Assembly (NCBI RefSeq): GCF_003576455.2
Contig: NZ_CP032869.1
Location: 682,001 to 746,000 of the forward strand
Origin: Mucilaginibacter celer
Lineage (GTDB): Bacteria; Bacteroidota; Bacteroidia; Sphingobacteriales; Sphingobacteriaceae
Direction: 5' to 3'
Length of the DNA: 64,000 nucleotides
Part shown: in pieces, positions 55,403 to 64,000 of the stretch
How positions within the stretch are numbered: position 1 is the stretch's first letter
How the letters are laid out: every line of letters starts with the position of its first letter
Notes under the pieces: model-generated
The model's input: only the letters and a program-made list of their open reading frames with translations
Told to the model about the DNA's origin: nothing
Database searches by the model: none
Program-made: the position numbers and the translations under genes

Positions 55403-56821
55403 ATGAGAACACTAATGAAATATAGTATAGCAGCCACTGTTTTGCTGACTATCCACGTCATGGCAGGGTGTAAGGTATCGAAAGATGTCACAGTGCCTGA
55501 CATGAAACTTCCTGTCGCTTTCCGTGATAATCCGGAAGATTCGGTCTCCATCGGGGCATTGCCCTGGAAATCATATTTTGATGACCCGGAACTGAAAACG
55601 CTGATTGCCGACGCTATCGATCATAATTTCGACCTGCAGGTCGCCGTAAATAATATACAAGCCGCGGAGCTGGTGCTTAAACAGGCGAAACTGGGGGATG
55701 TTCCATCTGTGGGAGTCGGCTTGTCCGCAAGTTCGGGCCGTCCATCCGACAACAGTTTAAACGGCATGCAGCTGAACAGTTTTCTGGGGCAGCAACACAT
55801 TGAAGATTATTCCCTTGCAGCCTCGCTGACATGGGAAGCGGATATCTGGGGGAAAATACACGGCCGGAAGGAAGCCGCGCTTGCCGGTTACCTTAGCACC
55901 CAGGAAGCGCGGAAAGGGGTACAGACCAGGATCGTCAGTGATATCTCCAAAGGATATTACAACCTGCTCATGCTGGATGCGCAGCTTCGGATAGCGAAAA
56001 ATAACGTCTTGCTAAATGACAGTACTTTATCCTTGGTGCAATTGCAATATAAATCCGGAAAAGTAAGCAACCTGGCTATACAGCAGGTTGAAGCACAGAA
56101 ACTGACCGCAGAAGCATTGGTGCCCAGGTTTGAGCAGCAGATCGCGGTTCAGGAAAATGCCATCAGCGTTTTGTCGGGGCGGCTACCAAATCCGGTTAAC
56201 AGGTACAGGGTCCTTGATTCGCTCGTTTTCGCTGAAAAATTGACTACTGGCCTCCCTGCAGAGTTGTTAAAGAGAAGACCGGATGTCCGCCAGGCTGAAC
56301 TTGCCCTGGATAAAGCGAATGCCGAAGTTGGGGTTGCAAAAGCCAGCCTTTATCCGTCACTAACCATTAACGGGCAGGGAGGACTGGATGCGATTAGAGC
56401 GAGTAACTGGTTCAATCTCCCTGCTTCCCTGTTTGGAACAGTTGTAGGGGGGATAGCCCAACCGCTGTTTGACAAGAAAAGACTGCGTACCAACTTTAAT
56501 GTTGCCAAAACTGACCGCGAAATTACCGTGATCAGGTTCCGCCAATCTGTTCTGACGGCGTATGGTGAAGTTTCGGATGCGCTTGTTAAACTCGATAAAC
56601 TGAAGCAGCAGCAATACCTTGCGGCCGAGCGGACAGGTACGCTGCAGCAGGCTACACGGAATTCCCAACTGCTCTTCAAAAATGGTATGGCAACCTACCT
56701 GGAAGTTATTATAGCAGAAAGTAATGTATTACAAAGCCAGCTGGAGCTTGCATCCATTAAAAAAGCAAGATTGGATGCAACCGTAGACCTTTACCGGTCA
56801 CTCGGCGGTGGCTGGAATTAA
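55403..56821 (+). CDS. RND outer-membrane channel lipoprotein (NodT/OprM family)
   Basis: A 472-residue OEP-family lipoprotein (lipobox VMAGC). It has the NodT hallmarks: a WKSYFDDPELKTLIADAIDHN segment early on, LKRRPDVRQAELALDKANAEVG and ASLYPSLTINGQGG in the centre, and two coiled-coil pairs. It starts 2 bp after the pump stop and is followed by a strong hairpin terminator. Confidence 0.93.
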   Translation: MRTLMKYSIAATVLLTIHVMAGCKVSKDVTVPDMKLPVAFRDNPEDSVSIGALPWKSYFDDPELKTLIADAIDHNFDLQVAVNNIQAAELVLKQAKLGDVPSVGVGLSASSGRPSDNSLNGMQLNSFLGQQHIEDYSLAASLTWEADIWGKIHGRKEAALAGYLSTQEARKGVQTRIVSDISKGYYNLLMLDAQLRIAKNNVLLNDSTLSLVQLQYKSGKVSNLAIQQVEAQKLTAEALVPRFEQQIAVQENAISVLSGRLPNPVNRYRVLDSLVFAEKLTTGLPAELLKRRPDVRQAELALDKANAEVGVAKASLYPSLTINGQGGLDAIRASNWFNLPASLFGTVVGGIAQPLFDKKRLRTNFNVAKTDREITVIRFRQSVLTAYGEVSDALVKLDKLKQQQYLAAERTGTLQQATRNSQLLFKNGMATYLEVIIAESNVLQSQLELASIKKARLDATVDLYRSLGGGWN

Positions 56822-56852
56822 AATAAGTGTTGTGAGTGTTGTTTTGATTGAT

Positions 56853-56890
56853 GCCTGTGTACCCTTGATCGGGACACAGGCTATTTTTAT
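56853..56890 (+). terminator. Intrinsic terminator of the RND operon
   Basis: GCCTGTGT/ACACAGGC stem (56853-56860 with 56874-56881, with inner CCC/GGG pairing) followed by TATTTTTAT. Beyond it, 56891-56998 reads as a start-less acidic tail (TMLITDDEIVLVDDFEL) that may be a gene remnant. Confidence 0.8.
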
Positions 56891-57141
56891 GAAAAGATCG
56901 TAACAGAGCAGGATGATGAATATTATTACACAATGCTGATTACCGATGACGAAATTGTTTTGGTAGATGACTTTGAACTTGAAGAGACAATTTGTTAGGT
57001 GTGACCTTTATGCAGAGGTTAACAGTTCAAATCCAAGGTGAGCTGTTTTCCATAGCGACACTTGTAAAAAGATTCCATTCGCTTTAATGATTAAAGTTAA
57101 TGGAGTAAGACCTATGGCATACAAAAAGAAACGGGTTTAAT

Positions 57142-57224
57142 TGCGAAATAACGTAGTGTTTTTTAAGGGTGTGTCTTGCAATTGGCTGTAAATTAAATAT
57201 TTGCAAATTGGCATAAGAAATGAA
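57142..57224 (+). promoter_or_regulatory. Upstream site with partial sigma-54-like element (DUF1304 gene)
   Basis: Site TTGC-GAAATAAC-GTAG (57142-57157) and TGGCATA-AGAA-ATGAA (57209-57224) stand 63 bp apart. The -24 is perfect; the -12 has GA for GC. Confidence 0.45.
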
Positions 57225-57305
57225 TAATAATATTCGGTTCCGCATTAAATGATCTGCTGTAACAAACAAGACATAGATAATTTCACTACGTGAACAATAT
57301 TTAAA

Positions 57306-57731
57306 ATGAAAAGAACTACAAAATTACTTGTTACCATTGTGATTATCGTGCACTTTATGTTCTTTCTGATAGAAGCCATCTTTTGGATGCAACCTTTTTT
57401 GAATGAGCAGTTACTCGTATTATTAAATAACCCTGTCGGTTCTTCTTTTGAAGTGCAGGCTATTACGCTTAGGAATCTGTTCATCAATCAAGGATTTTAT
57501 AACCTTTTCATCATGCTTTCAGGAGTGACAGGAAGCATTTTAATCAATAAACGGAAATATTTGCCCGGTTATACCTTGATTTTGTTCCTGTGTTTTTGTG
57601 GCACCGGTGCAGGGATCGTGCTGGCCTTTTCGACTAAGGCTTACCTTCTGGCAGCCGCACAAGCTTTGCCCGCACTGGCAGCATTCATTCAGGTATATCC
57701 ATTGTTTCACAATGAGATTTCCAAAATTTAA
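57306..57731 (+). CDS. DUF1304-family membrane protein
   Basis: A 141-residue protein with four hydrophobic helices. Family features: an N-terminal IVIIVHFMFFLIEAIFWM helix, the NQGFYNLFIMLSG motif at the second helix, a CGTGAGIVLAFSTKAYLLA helix and a final AQALPALAAFIQVYP. DUF1304 proteins are widespread and uncharacterised. This is the intact counterpart of the broken genes at 8172 and 57783; the three arose by duplication or repeated acquisition. Confidence 0.85.
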   Translation: MKRTTKLLVTIVIIVHFMFFLIEAIFWMQPFLNEQLLVLLNNPVGSSFEVQAITLRNLFINQGFYNLFIMLSGVTGSILINKRKYLPGYTLILFLCFCGTGAGIVLAFSTKAYLLAAAQALPALAAFIQVYPLFHNEISKI

Positions 57732-57782
57732 GGAGTTATCACCATAATAAATCATTAGGTACAACTGAAGGTTAATTTAACT

Positions 57783-57951
57783 ATGAAAATTATTTCTCAG
57801 ATCCAAATCTTACTCGTCAGCATATCTCACGTTTATGTGCTATGGTTGGAGATCATCGCATGGGAGACTCGCCGTGACAGGTCTAAAATTTTTTTTTTTT
57901 CAATCCGTACTCGCACTCATGGCATTGCTTGCCGTGCTGGTACATCTTTAA
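57783..57951 (+). pseudogene. Internally deleted DUF1304 gene
   Basis: The first 33 or so codons (IQILLVSISHVYVLWLEIIAW) are a good DUF1304 N-terminus with the HxYVLWLE motif. After a run of about a dozen T residues (about 57889-57900) the reading continues only in another frame as QSVLALMALLAVLVHL and a stop at 57949-57951, matching the family C-terminus. The central helices, including the NQGxYN motif, are absent. Deletion plus slippage at the T-run is likely. Confidence 0.7.
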
Positions 57952-57973
57952 CAAATAACATATAGGAGGCAAA

Positions 57974-58774
57974 ATGCGCTTAACCAATTTAAATCAGCAG
58001 ATCAAGCGGCTAAAAACATTTATTTGTAAGAGACCCGATCTTATTACGAATGGTATCTGTAAAGCATTGAGTGTAAGCATAGCATGTCTTTGCTTTATTA
58101 CTAACTCAAATGCGCAAAGCATTCCCTCTAAAGAGGATGGAAATAAAGGCGTTACCATGACTATCACCGCAAAAAAATACATCCTGCCAAATGGCGACAC
58201 CATCTCAATCGCCAAATTGGATAGTGTGATCAAATCCTGGAAAAAGGCAGAGATCATGTTTCACCCGGACAGGTCTGACCCGGAGATATTGCACATCCGG
58301 CCCTTAGACGACGCTTATTATCAGGAGCTGGCAGCACACGAGGTCAACATAAATTCTTTGTTGAATAAGCCCGCTCCGATCATTTCCTTAAAGGCTATCA
58401 ATGGCAAAAACTATAGTCTGAACGAATTCCGGGGGAAGGTAGTGGTCCTTAACTTTTGGTTTACTTCCTGCGGCACCTGTATACAAGAAATGCCGAAGCT
58501 CAATGCAATAACCACTCAATATGCCACCTCTAAAGTGGTATTCCTCGCATTAGCACCTGACAACACTTCCATGATCAAAGCATTTCTCAAAAAACATCAG
58601 TTTAAATACACGCTGTTATCAGATGCGGAAAAGACGATTAGTACTTATCAGATATTTGGCTACCCAACTTCTATGGTCATTGATAAAAACGGCATAATCA
58701 GATCGATCCACTCAAACCCTGACAATATCAAGCAGAAGTTGACTCAGTCCATTGATCAATTACTGGCAGAGTAA
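57974..58774 (+). CDS. TlpA/ResA-like membrane-anchored thioredoxin
   Basis: A 266-residue protein with an N-terminal anchor or signal helix (about 31-47), a short linker domain and a C-terminal thioredoxin fold (about 133-262). The redox motif is CGTC (Cys166, Cys169) after FWFTS, and the cis-proline loop is FGYPTSMVID. It should reduce or exchange disulfides in the periplasm. An unusually strong AGGAGG ribosome-binding sequence precedes the ATG, in contrast to nearly all other genes here. It follows the deleted DUF1304 gene by 22 bp. Confidence 0.9.
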   Translation: MRLTNLNQQIKRLKTFICKRPDLITNGICKALSVSIACLCFITNSNAQSIPSKEDGNKGVTMTITAKKYILPNGDTISIAKLDSVIKSWKKAEIMFHPDRSDPEILHIRPLDDAYYQELAAHEVNINSLLNKPAPIISLKAINGKNYSLNEFRGKVVVLNFWFTSCGTCIQEMPKLNAITTQYATSKVVFLALAPDNTSMIKAFLKKHQFKYTLLSDAEKTISTYQIFGYPTSMVIDKNGIIRSIHSNPDNIKQKLTQSIDQLLAE

Positions 58775-59542
58775 TGTACTAACTTTCAAATTCAATCAAG
58801 GACACTCGCTGTCTGTGTTGGTGAAGTAGGTTGCTTATCAGCCTTTCCTGGTCATCTGCTGACTGAACCAGAGATAAAGCGATCACAAATTCGCAATTAA
58901 GAAATTGTTTAAGGTTAAATAATATCAAGGTTGAAAAGCCGCATTATACAAGATAGCTGTATTAACAGTATACTTCCGGCCTTATTTTACGCAAAATGAA
59001 TCTTGTTACCTAACTGCATCTCATATTCGATCTTGAACGTGGTCAGGTTTTTTTCCAACTAAAGTAATCGAACCATTGTTAATTTACCTTGCATTCCACG
59101 GCAAAAATCATTTTTTTCTGAGCATTCAAAGATCAGGTAGATCTCGCCAGCAGATTGATGGCTGATAAAGAGATGTTGCAGCGGTACTGCCGGAGACTTT
59201 TTATACTCCTTTCATAAGGCTATCCCTTGAGTTTAAGTTTGCAACTGAAGCATCAATGAGTATGGCAGCATGTGTGTTGTCTAATTGCTGAATCCATTCT
59301 TTGATCTTTTCATGACATAATCTCATGGGCCAGCCTAACCCATGTCAATGCATTTTTGGTTAGCGTGGTCAGAGATTCCTGCTATACTTAGTAGCCCGCA
59401 ATGAGGAAAAAACAATCGCCTATCTCAACTTCAATTAAGGACCTCATTGGGCTTAATTAAATTCATTGATCTTGAATTCAATTCCATCATTTGACATTTA
59501 CATTAAATTCAAAGTTTCAGAAATACAACTTGTCGGCTAAAT
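58775..59542 (-). other. Gene-poor, AT-rich stretch with a possible decayed ORF
   Basis: No intact gene in these 770 bases. On the minus strand, readings in two frames around 59372-59201 (LTKNALTWVRLAHEIM, then WIQQLDNTHAAILIDAS and a stop) look like one protein broken by a frameshift. The family is not recognised. Confidence 0.3.
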
Positions 59543-59658
59543 ACAAGATCATATCGTTTTAAAAAATGCCGATTTACGAATTAAAGCAAATAATATCTGT
59601 ACAAGAATATTATAATGTATTATAAAACAAATCATTATAGTCTGGCATCATTATAGGA
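59543..59658 (+). promoter_or_regulatory. Sigma-54-like promoter with paired upstream sites (SDR operon)
   Basis: Cores ATCATATC (59547-59554) and GAATTAAA (59577-59584, in TTAC-GAATTAAA-GCAA) are 22 bp apart. TGGCATC-ATTA-TAGGA (59643-59658) stands 66 bp from the proximal core; the -12 has GG for GC. The leader would be about 19 nt. Confidence 0.55.
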
Positions 59659-59686
59659 GTTTGATTTCAAAAACACACAAAATTAT

Positions 59687-60517
59687 ATGGAAAAAGTTTG
59701 GTTTATAACCGGAGCCGGAAAGGGTTTCGGCCTCGAAATCGCAAAAGCTGCACTTTCAGTGGGGGACAAAGTTATTGCAACACTACGGAAAACCGGATCT
59801 GAACTTGAGTCCGTGTTAAAGGACCATAAGAATTTGTTGATTCTAAGAATGGACGTTACCAATGAATTACAGGTTAAACTTGCTGTAGATGAAGGTATCA
59901 ACCATTTTGGCAAAATTGACATTGTTGTCAACAATGCAGGATTCGGTTTAATAAGCAGTGTTGAAGAAGCTTCTGATAAAGAAGCAAGAGGTCAGTTTGA
60001 TACCAATGTATTTGGGATTCTAAATGTAAGCAGGGCAGTGCTTCCTTACCTGCGTAAACAAAGAAGTGGACACGTAATTAACATATCAGCTTACTTTGCT
60101 TTTGGTACTATTCCCGGCTGGGGAATCTATAGTGCTACGAAGTTCGCGGTGGAAGGTCTTTCAGAAGCGATGGCGATGGAGTTGAATCCTTTGGGCATCC
60201 AAGTTACTGTTGTCGAACCGGGCATGTTTCGTACCAATTTTCTTGATGAGAGCTCATTTGTGCAGGCCGATTTAATTATTGAAGACTACGATCAAACCTC
60301 TGGTAAAATAAAAGCGCTCACTTCTCAATTTAACGGAGCGCAACCGGGTGATCCAAGTAAATTGGGACAGGCCTTGTTAAAACTGGTCAATTTAGAGAAC
60401 CCACCTGTCCACCTTCCATTAGGAAAGGATTGTCTCGACTTTTACGAAAAGAACAAGTCCCTTCGTGAAAATGAAATGGTGAAATGGAAAGAAATGATTT
60501 TGAGCACGGACTTCTAA
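59687..60517 (+). CDS. Classical short-chain dehydrogenase/reductase
   Basis: A 276-residue classical SDR. Cofactor motif TGAGKGFG (8-15), NNAG (82-85) and the catalytic Ser134, Tyr148 and Lys152 (YSATK) are all present. Arg34 just after the second strand (ATLRKTG) favours NADPH. It probably reduces or oxidises a carbonyl or alcohol substrate that cannot be named from sequence. It leads a two-gene unit with the protein at 60546, 28 bp away. Confidence 0.92.
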   Translation: MEKVWFITGAGKGFGLEIAKAALSVGDKVIATLRKTGSELESVLKDHKNLLILRMDVTNELQVKLAVDEGINHFGKIDIVVNNAGFGLISSVEEASDKEARGQFDTNVFGILNVSRAVLPYLRKQRSGHVINISAYFAFGTIPGWGIYSATKFAVEGLSEAMAMELNPLGIQVTVVEPGMFRTNFLDESSFVQADLIIEDYDQTSGKIKALTSQFNGAQPGDPSKLGQALLKLVNLENPPVHLPLGKDCLDFYEKNKSLRENEMVKWKEMILSTDF

Positions 60518-60545
60518 TACACGATTCTTACAATCAACCAATAAA

Positions 60546-61265
60546 ATGAACGATCTTTTAACATTGGCTGTAGCGGCCCACGGCGGTTTAGATCGCTGGA
60601 AAAAATTTAAATCAGTAAAAGTTCATGCTTCCATAACCGGCGCGATATGGCATGTAAAAGGCAGGCCTGATGTCTTGAAAGATGTTATTATGACTGCTGA
60701 AACTCACAAAGAGAGACTTATTATGGACTTTCCCGGGAAAAATAAAAAAACAATTTTTGAGGCAGAAAAAATTTCTGTAGCAAACGGAGAGGGTGTAGTT
60801 TCAAAAGTATTTGAGAATCCAATAATGTGTTTTGAGGGTCACCTACGTGATACTCCCTGGGAAGACGTACATGTAGCGTATTTCAGTGGGGAGGCCTTAT
60901 GGACATATCTTACGACGCCATTTTTGTATACCTATCCGGGGTTTGAAACTGTGGAGATTGAACCCTGGGAAGAAAATGGCGAGATTTGGAGGCGTCTAAA
61001 AGTAACTTTCCCTGACTACATAGCAAGTCACACAAGGGAGCAAATATCATTCTTTGGACCTGATGGCCTGCTTCGGCGACATGATTACACAGTTGATATA
61101 CTTGGCGGAGCAACAGGGGCGAACTATGCGACAAATTATCGGGATGTAGATGGTATCATAATACCAACTTCAAGAAGAATATATGCATTTGAAGGAGACC
61201 ATATCGCAGTTCCTGAACCTCTTTTGGTTGCTGTGGACATGGGTGAGATCTCATTTTCAAGTTGA
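60546..61265 (+). CDS. Conserved hypothetical protein, possibly LolA-like fold
   Basis: A 239-residue protein without signal peptide. It opens with an AVAAHGGLDRWKKFKSVKVH segment of the kind seen in outer-membrane lipoprotein-sorting (LolA-like) relatives, followed by alternating beta-strand-like stretches; this is only a resemblance. It probably shares a transcript with the SDR upstream. Function unknown. Confidence 0.65.
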   Translation: MNDLLTLAVAAHGGLDRWKKFKSVKVHASITGAIWHVKGRPDVLKDVIMTAETHKERLIMDFPGKNKKTIFEAEKISVANGEGVVSKVFENPIMCFEGHLRDTPWEDVHVAYFSGEALWTYLTTPFLYTYPGFETVEIEPWEENGEIWRRLKVTFPDYIASHTREQISFFGPDGLLRRHDYTVDILGGATGANYATNYRDVDGIIIPTSRRIYAFEGDHIAVPEPLLVAVDMGEISFSS

Positions 61266-61804
61266 TGGGCTGATCGCATTTATTTAAAATGCAATGGCGG
61301 GAATTTAAGTTGCAAAATAAAAATTTGGCTTGCATTTGTTTATTCCAGATGTCTGCGATTTAAACGGGCGACATATTTCCAAGACATCCTCGGCATTCGT
61401 GCGCAGCGTAAGTTCCATTAGTGCCGAGGGTGGTTTAGAAATAATCAAAGCGATCACTACAAAATAAGAAAAATGCTTTGAAGAGTATGAGTGCTTTCTT
61501 TAGGTATTTCCTGAAATAAAGATTCAGTTATTGAGTAGGGTATAAGCAGTTGGGAGGCCGCGCTTTTCGATAGGCGCCCTTATGTGTTAACATCAGCATT
61601 ATCTTATTGATACGCAATTTTGACAATACTCTATTACAAGATGGAACCCATACTAAAGCAATCTCAGGGCGGTTTCGATAAAGTCGTGAATTACTGAAAG
61701 TTCTTTTTATAATATATCTTAATGATTTTAATCCTGGCACTGCGAAACTGTCAAATTTGTGGTCGCTTAACAACTTTCTTTTTCTATATACTGAAATTGT
61801 TGAT
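61266..61804. other. Gene-poor stretch with one stem-loop
   Basis: I see no supportable gene. An 8-bp perfect stem CCTCGGCA/TGCCGAGG (61388-61395 with 61422-61429) encloses 26 nt; it lacks a T-run, so it may be a transcript-end structure rather than a terminator. A minus-strand frame at 61528-61773 has no recognisable features. Confidence 0.35.
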
Positions 61805-61888
61805 TTATGATATAAAGAAACAAATTTTAAATGATCGTTTCGGATTCAATTGATTTGCAATGTTATATGATATGGCATTAAAATGGTT
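61805..61888 (+). promoter_or_regulatory. Upstream site with sigma-54-like element (MFS 61901)
   Basis: Site TTAT-GATATAAA-GAAA (61805-61820) and TGGCATT-AAAA-TGGTT (61873-61888) are 64 bp apart. The -12 has GT for GC and overlaps an upstream ATG at 61883. A transcript starting near 61898 would be almost leaderless for the ATG at 61901. Confidence 0.45.
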
Positions 61889-61900
61889 ATTTCTAAGTTC

Positions 61901-63304
61901 ATGAAATTACCCAGGAACAAATGGCTCGGATTGATCATCGTTTTAGCAGCACCTCTTCTATCTATCATAGATGTCTTTATTATAAATGTAGCTATCCCGG
62001 CGATTAAGATAGGAGTGCATGCAAATGATGCTGAGCTGCAATTGGTGATAGCCGGATACCTCTTAGGCTATGCCGGATTTTTGATAACGGGCGCCCGAGC
62101 AGGTGACCATTATGGAAAAAAGCATGTGTTTTTCTGGGGTATGTTAGGCTTTACCATATCATCTTGCCTATGTGCAATGGCCATAACTCCACTTCAACTA
62201 AACGTTATGCGATTCTTGCAGGGCACGAGCGCATCTTTTATGGTTCCACAGGCAATTGCATATATACAAATCTTATTTACAGAACCAGGAGAACGGGCTA
62301 AAGCATACGGATTATTTGGCATAACGCTAGGAGTTGCTTCTGTTGCAGGACAAATATTAGGGGGCTACTTATCAGACGTACATTGGATTATACAGGGATG
62401 GCGACTTATATTTTTTATTAACCTACCGATCGGTTTTATAACATTAGTGGCGGCCTATTATTGTTTGGAGGAGACTAAAACAATTAAAGCGGGTAAATTT
62501 GACTACTCCGGGATTTTGATTCTCACGCTAGCACTTTTTGCCCTCATATATCCACTGATTGAAGGTCGCCAAGCGGGATGGCCTTTATGGAGTATTTTAT
62601 TAATCTTATCGTCTTTTCTACTCTTTGTTTATTTTTACAAAAATCAAGAAAAGAAATTAAAGTCTGCAAATGAACCGCTTGTGGATATGCGTTTATTTAA
62701 ACTCAAGGATTTTGATATCGGACTTGTTGCTGTATTCTTCCATTTCATGATGCATACTTCATTTTTAATGATTAGCGCTATATACATTCAAAATGGCCTG
62801 TCAATTTCAGCTACAGACTGTGGTATTTATTTTATACCTGCAGGAACTTTTTTCACAATTTCATCTTCTTTCGCACCGCGGCTTACAAGTCGCTATGGCA
62901 AAAAGGTTCTGCTCGTCGGATTGAGTATTATTTTTGCAGCCTTGATATTACAATGGATCTATTTGAAGCCACAAGGTATTCGTATAATCATACCGATTCT
63001 TTTAGGGACTTATGGATTTGGAAATGGGCTCGTTCTGCCATCTCTTTTAAACCTTACCTTGATGAACGTGCCAGTCGAATACTCTGGAGCAGCAGCGGGA
63101 GTTTACTCAACTGTTCAACAAACTGCTTCCGCATTGGGAATTAGTATAATTGGAGGTGTTTTCTTTTATTATAAACCAAGCGGGTGGGAGCTAGCCTTCA
63201 TTGCCAGTGTTGTTTCCTTTATTGCTTGTCTATCATTAGTTGCCCTAATGCTTTTTCTTCTTCCCGACACCAAGAAAGCGATAAGCGGAGCCAGCTTAGA
63301 ATAA
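61901..63304 (+). CDS. MFS drug:H+ antiporter, DHA2 type
   Basis: A 467-residue pump, aligned along its whole length with the protein at 9946 (for example APLLSIIDVFIINVAIPAIK). The ATG at 61901 matches the paralog start; the frame is open from an ATG at 61883 that lies inside the promoter-like element. Motif A is ARAGDHYGKKH. Codon use is visibly more AT-rich than in the 9946 copy, in line with the surrounding 57-64 kb stretch, which may point to separate acquisition rather than recent duplication. Confidence 0.9.
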   Translation: MKLPRNKWLGLIIVLAAPLLSIIDVFIINVAIPAIKIGVHANDAELQLVIAGYLLGYAGFLITGARAGDHYGKKHVFFWGMLGFTISSCLCAMAITPLQLNVMRFLQGTSASFMVPQAIAYIQILFTEPGERAKAYGLFGITLGVASVAGQILGGYLSDVHWIIQGWRLIFFINLPIGFITLVAAYYCLEETKTIKAGKFDYSGILILTLALFALIYPLIEGRQAGWPLWSILLILSSFLLFVYFYKNQEKKLKSANEPLVDMRLFKLKDFDIGLVAVFFHFMMHTSFLMISAIYIQNGLSISATDCGIYFIPAGTFFTISSSFAPRLTSRYGKKVLLVGLSIIFAALILQWIYLKPQGIRIIIPILLGTYGFGNGLVLPSLLNLTLMNVPVEYSGAAAGVYSTVQQTASALGISIIGGVFFYYKPSGWELAFIASVVSFIACLSLVALMLFLLPDTKKAISGASLE

Positions 63305-63895
63305 ATTCGGTCTTAAGATATTATACGTAACCACAGATTTGAATACAGGACGGATCTTGATTGCTATTTGAAAATATTACAAATCTGCATTAGTTAAGGT
63401 TTTTTTTGTGCGCCTTAATTAAAAGTAGCAGATCGTTGTTCTTAAAAAAGCAATCTGGACACCACATTTTTTTATCGTAAAAAATGCCGTCAATACTTAG
63501 ATTTGTTGTATCATTTAAATTAAATATTCATAAAATAAAAGTGAGTTTTTGGTAATTTATGGTTATTGAATTTAATGATATATTGATGCTGCGGAGGTAA
63601 GCAATTTTATTTGGTTTAGGACTGGAGAGGGATTAGTTTAAGCTTATTCCAATCGATGGCTATTTCTATTGGTAATTGATTTAATGGTTTTATCTTCAAG
63701 GTTTTGATAGTTATTCGAAGCAGTTTTTGAATGTGTAAATAACTTTGCATGCCTGAAAAATGGTGTTCACAATATCCTAATTGGTTTTTGTGTTTTAGGT
63801 TGCCGTATTTGTTTTATTAACAAATATCAAACGTTATTACTCAATAAAGTAACATTTACAGGCTGACTGGTAACCGGATAACAAGGTTGGAGTTA
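63305..63895. other. Gene-poor AT-rich stretch
   Basis: No gene is evident in this 590-bp stretch. TTAC-TCAATAAA-GTAA (63837-63852) matches the outer arms of the enhancer-like site, but no -24/-12-like element lies at the standard distance on either strand, so it is recorded only as a possible isolated site. Confidence 0.35.
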
Positions 63896-64000
63896 ATGCG
63901 GATTCCGGCGCAGCAGAACAAAGCAACGATTGTAAAGGTTTTTCAGCACATATTCAACAGCCGTGGATTGACAGGTTTTAAAAAGCAAAAGAGAAAGAGT
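63896..64000 (+). CDS. Possible start of a gene running off the right edge
   Basis: An ATG at 63896 opens a frame of 35 codons that is still open at the window end. The product begins MRIPAQQNK and is basic (ending KKQKRKS). Nothing identifies the family, and such a short open frame could be chance. Confidence 0.25.
   Translation, partial: MRIPAQQNKATIVKVFQHIFNSRGLTGFKKQKRKS

Noticed and set aside
63837..63852. TTAC-TCAATAAA-GTAA as a nineteenth regulated promoter
   Set aside because: No -24/-12-like element is found at the standard distance in either direction; kept only as an isolated match.
1..64000. CRISPR arrays, tRNA or rRNA genes, prophage or conjugative modules
   Set aside because: No regularly spaced repeats, no recognisable RNA genes and no phage or transfer proteins were found on reading either strand.

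Overview
The window looks like a chromosomal segment of a Bacteroidota bacterium, most likely a Sphingobacteriaceae member of the Mucilaginibacter/Pedobacter type. I infer this from the gene families: TPR-containing HisKA_2 histidine kinases beside receiver-AAA+-Fis regulators, many NmrA-type SDRs, DUF6624, DUF302 and NodT/RND efflux genes. Weak Shine-Dalgarno sequences agree. I saw no rRNA, tRNA, CRISPR array, insertion sequence or replication origin.

Layout. 0-11 kb: end of an NmrA-like SDR; a small ORF-TetR-methyltransferase operon; an AhpD-like protein with an alpha/beta hydrolase; DUF6624, two NmrA SDRs and a DinB protein; a second TetR; a dead DUF1304 gene; two DUF302 genes with a drug:H+ antiporter. 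11.5-22 kb: a receiver-AAA+ regulator with its kinase, an NmrA/hydrolase operon, and a 1241-residue five-GAF AAA+ regulator. 22-27 kb: a membrane protein, a peroxiredoxin/NmrA operon and an EmrB-like pump. 27-36.6 kb: a kinase-regulator-kinase cluster, an NmrA SDR and a lipoprotein hydrolase. 37-41 kb: an EmrAB-TolC-like tripartite pump. 42-50 kb: an AAA+ regulator with a dead receiver and two adjacent kinase-like proteins whose defects are complementary. 51-57 kb: an RND tripartite pump. 57-64 kb: a more AT-rich accessory stretch with DUF1304, a TlpA-like thioredoxin, a classical SDR and another MFS pump.

Main conclusion. Much of the window appears to be one sigma-54 regulon. Eighteen intergenic regions carry a -24/-12-like element (typically TGGCAT-N5-TGGCA). 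In each, a 16-bp pseudo-palindrome (TTAC-GAWATAAA-GTAA) has its 8-bp core starting 63-66 bp upstream. In about half, a second copy lies 29-30 bp further out. Four enhancer-binding proteins with closely similar C-terminal Fis helix-turn-helices are encoded here and are the obvious candidate binders. Targets include two kinase loci, the five-GAF regulator, NmrA SDRs, hydrolases, an AhpD-like protein and several efflux pumps. The simplest reading is a self-amplifying network for sensing and exporting or modifying toxic compounds. Two TetR repressors with recognisable operators overlap it, one probably controlling the RND pump 50 kb away.

The most unusual proteins are the pair at 45881-49860. The first keeps the phospho-accepting histidine but has lost the ATP-binding G1 motif. 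The second keeps the ATP-binding motifs but has lost the histidine. They may act as an obligate heteromeric kinase.
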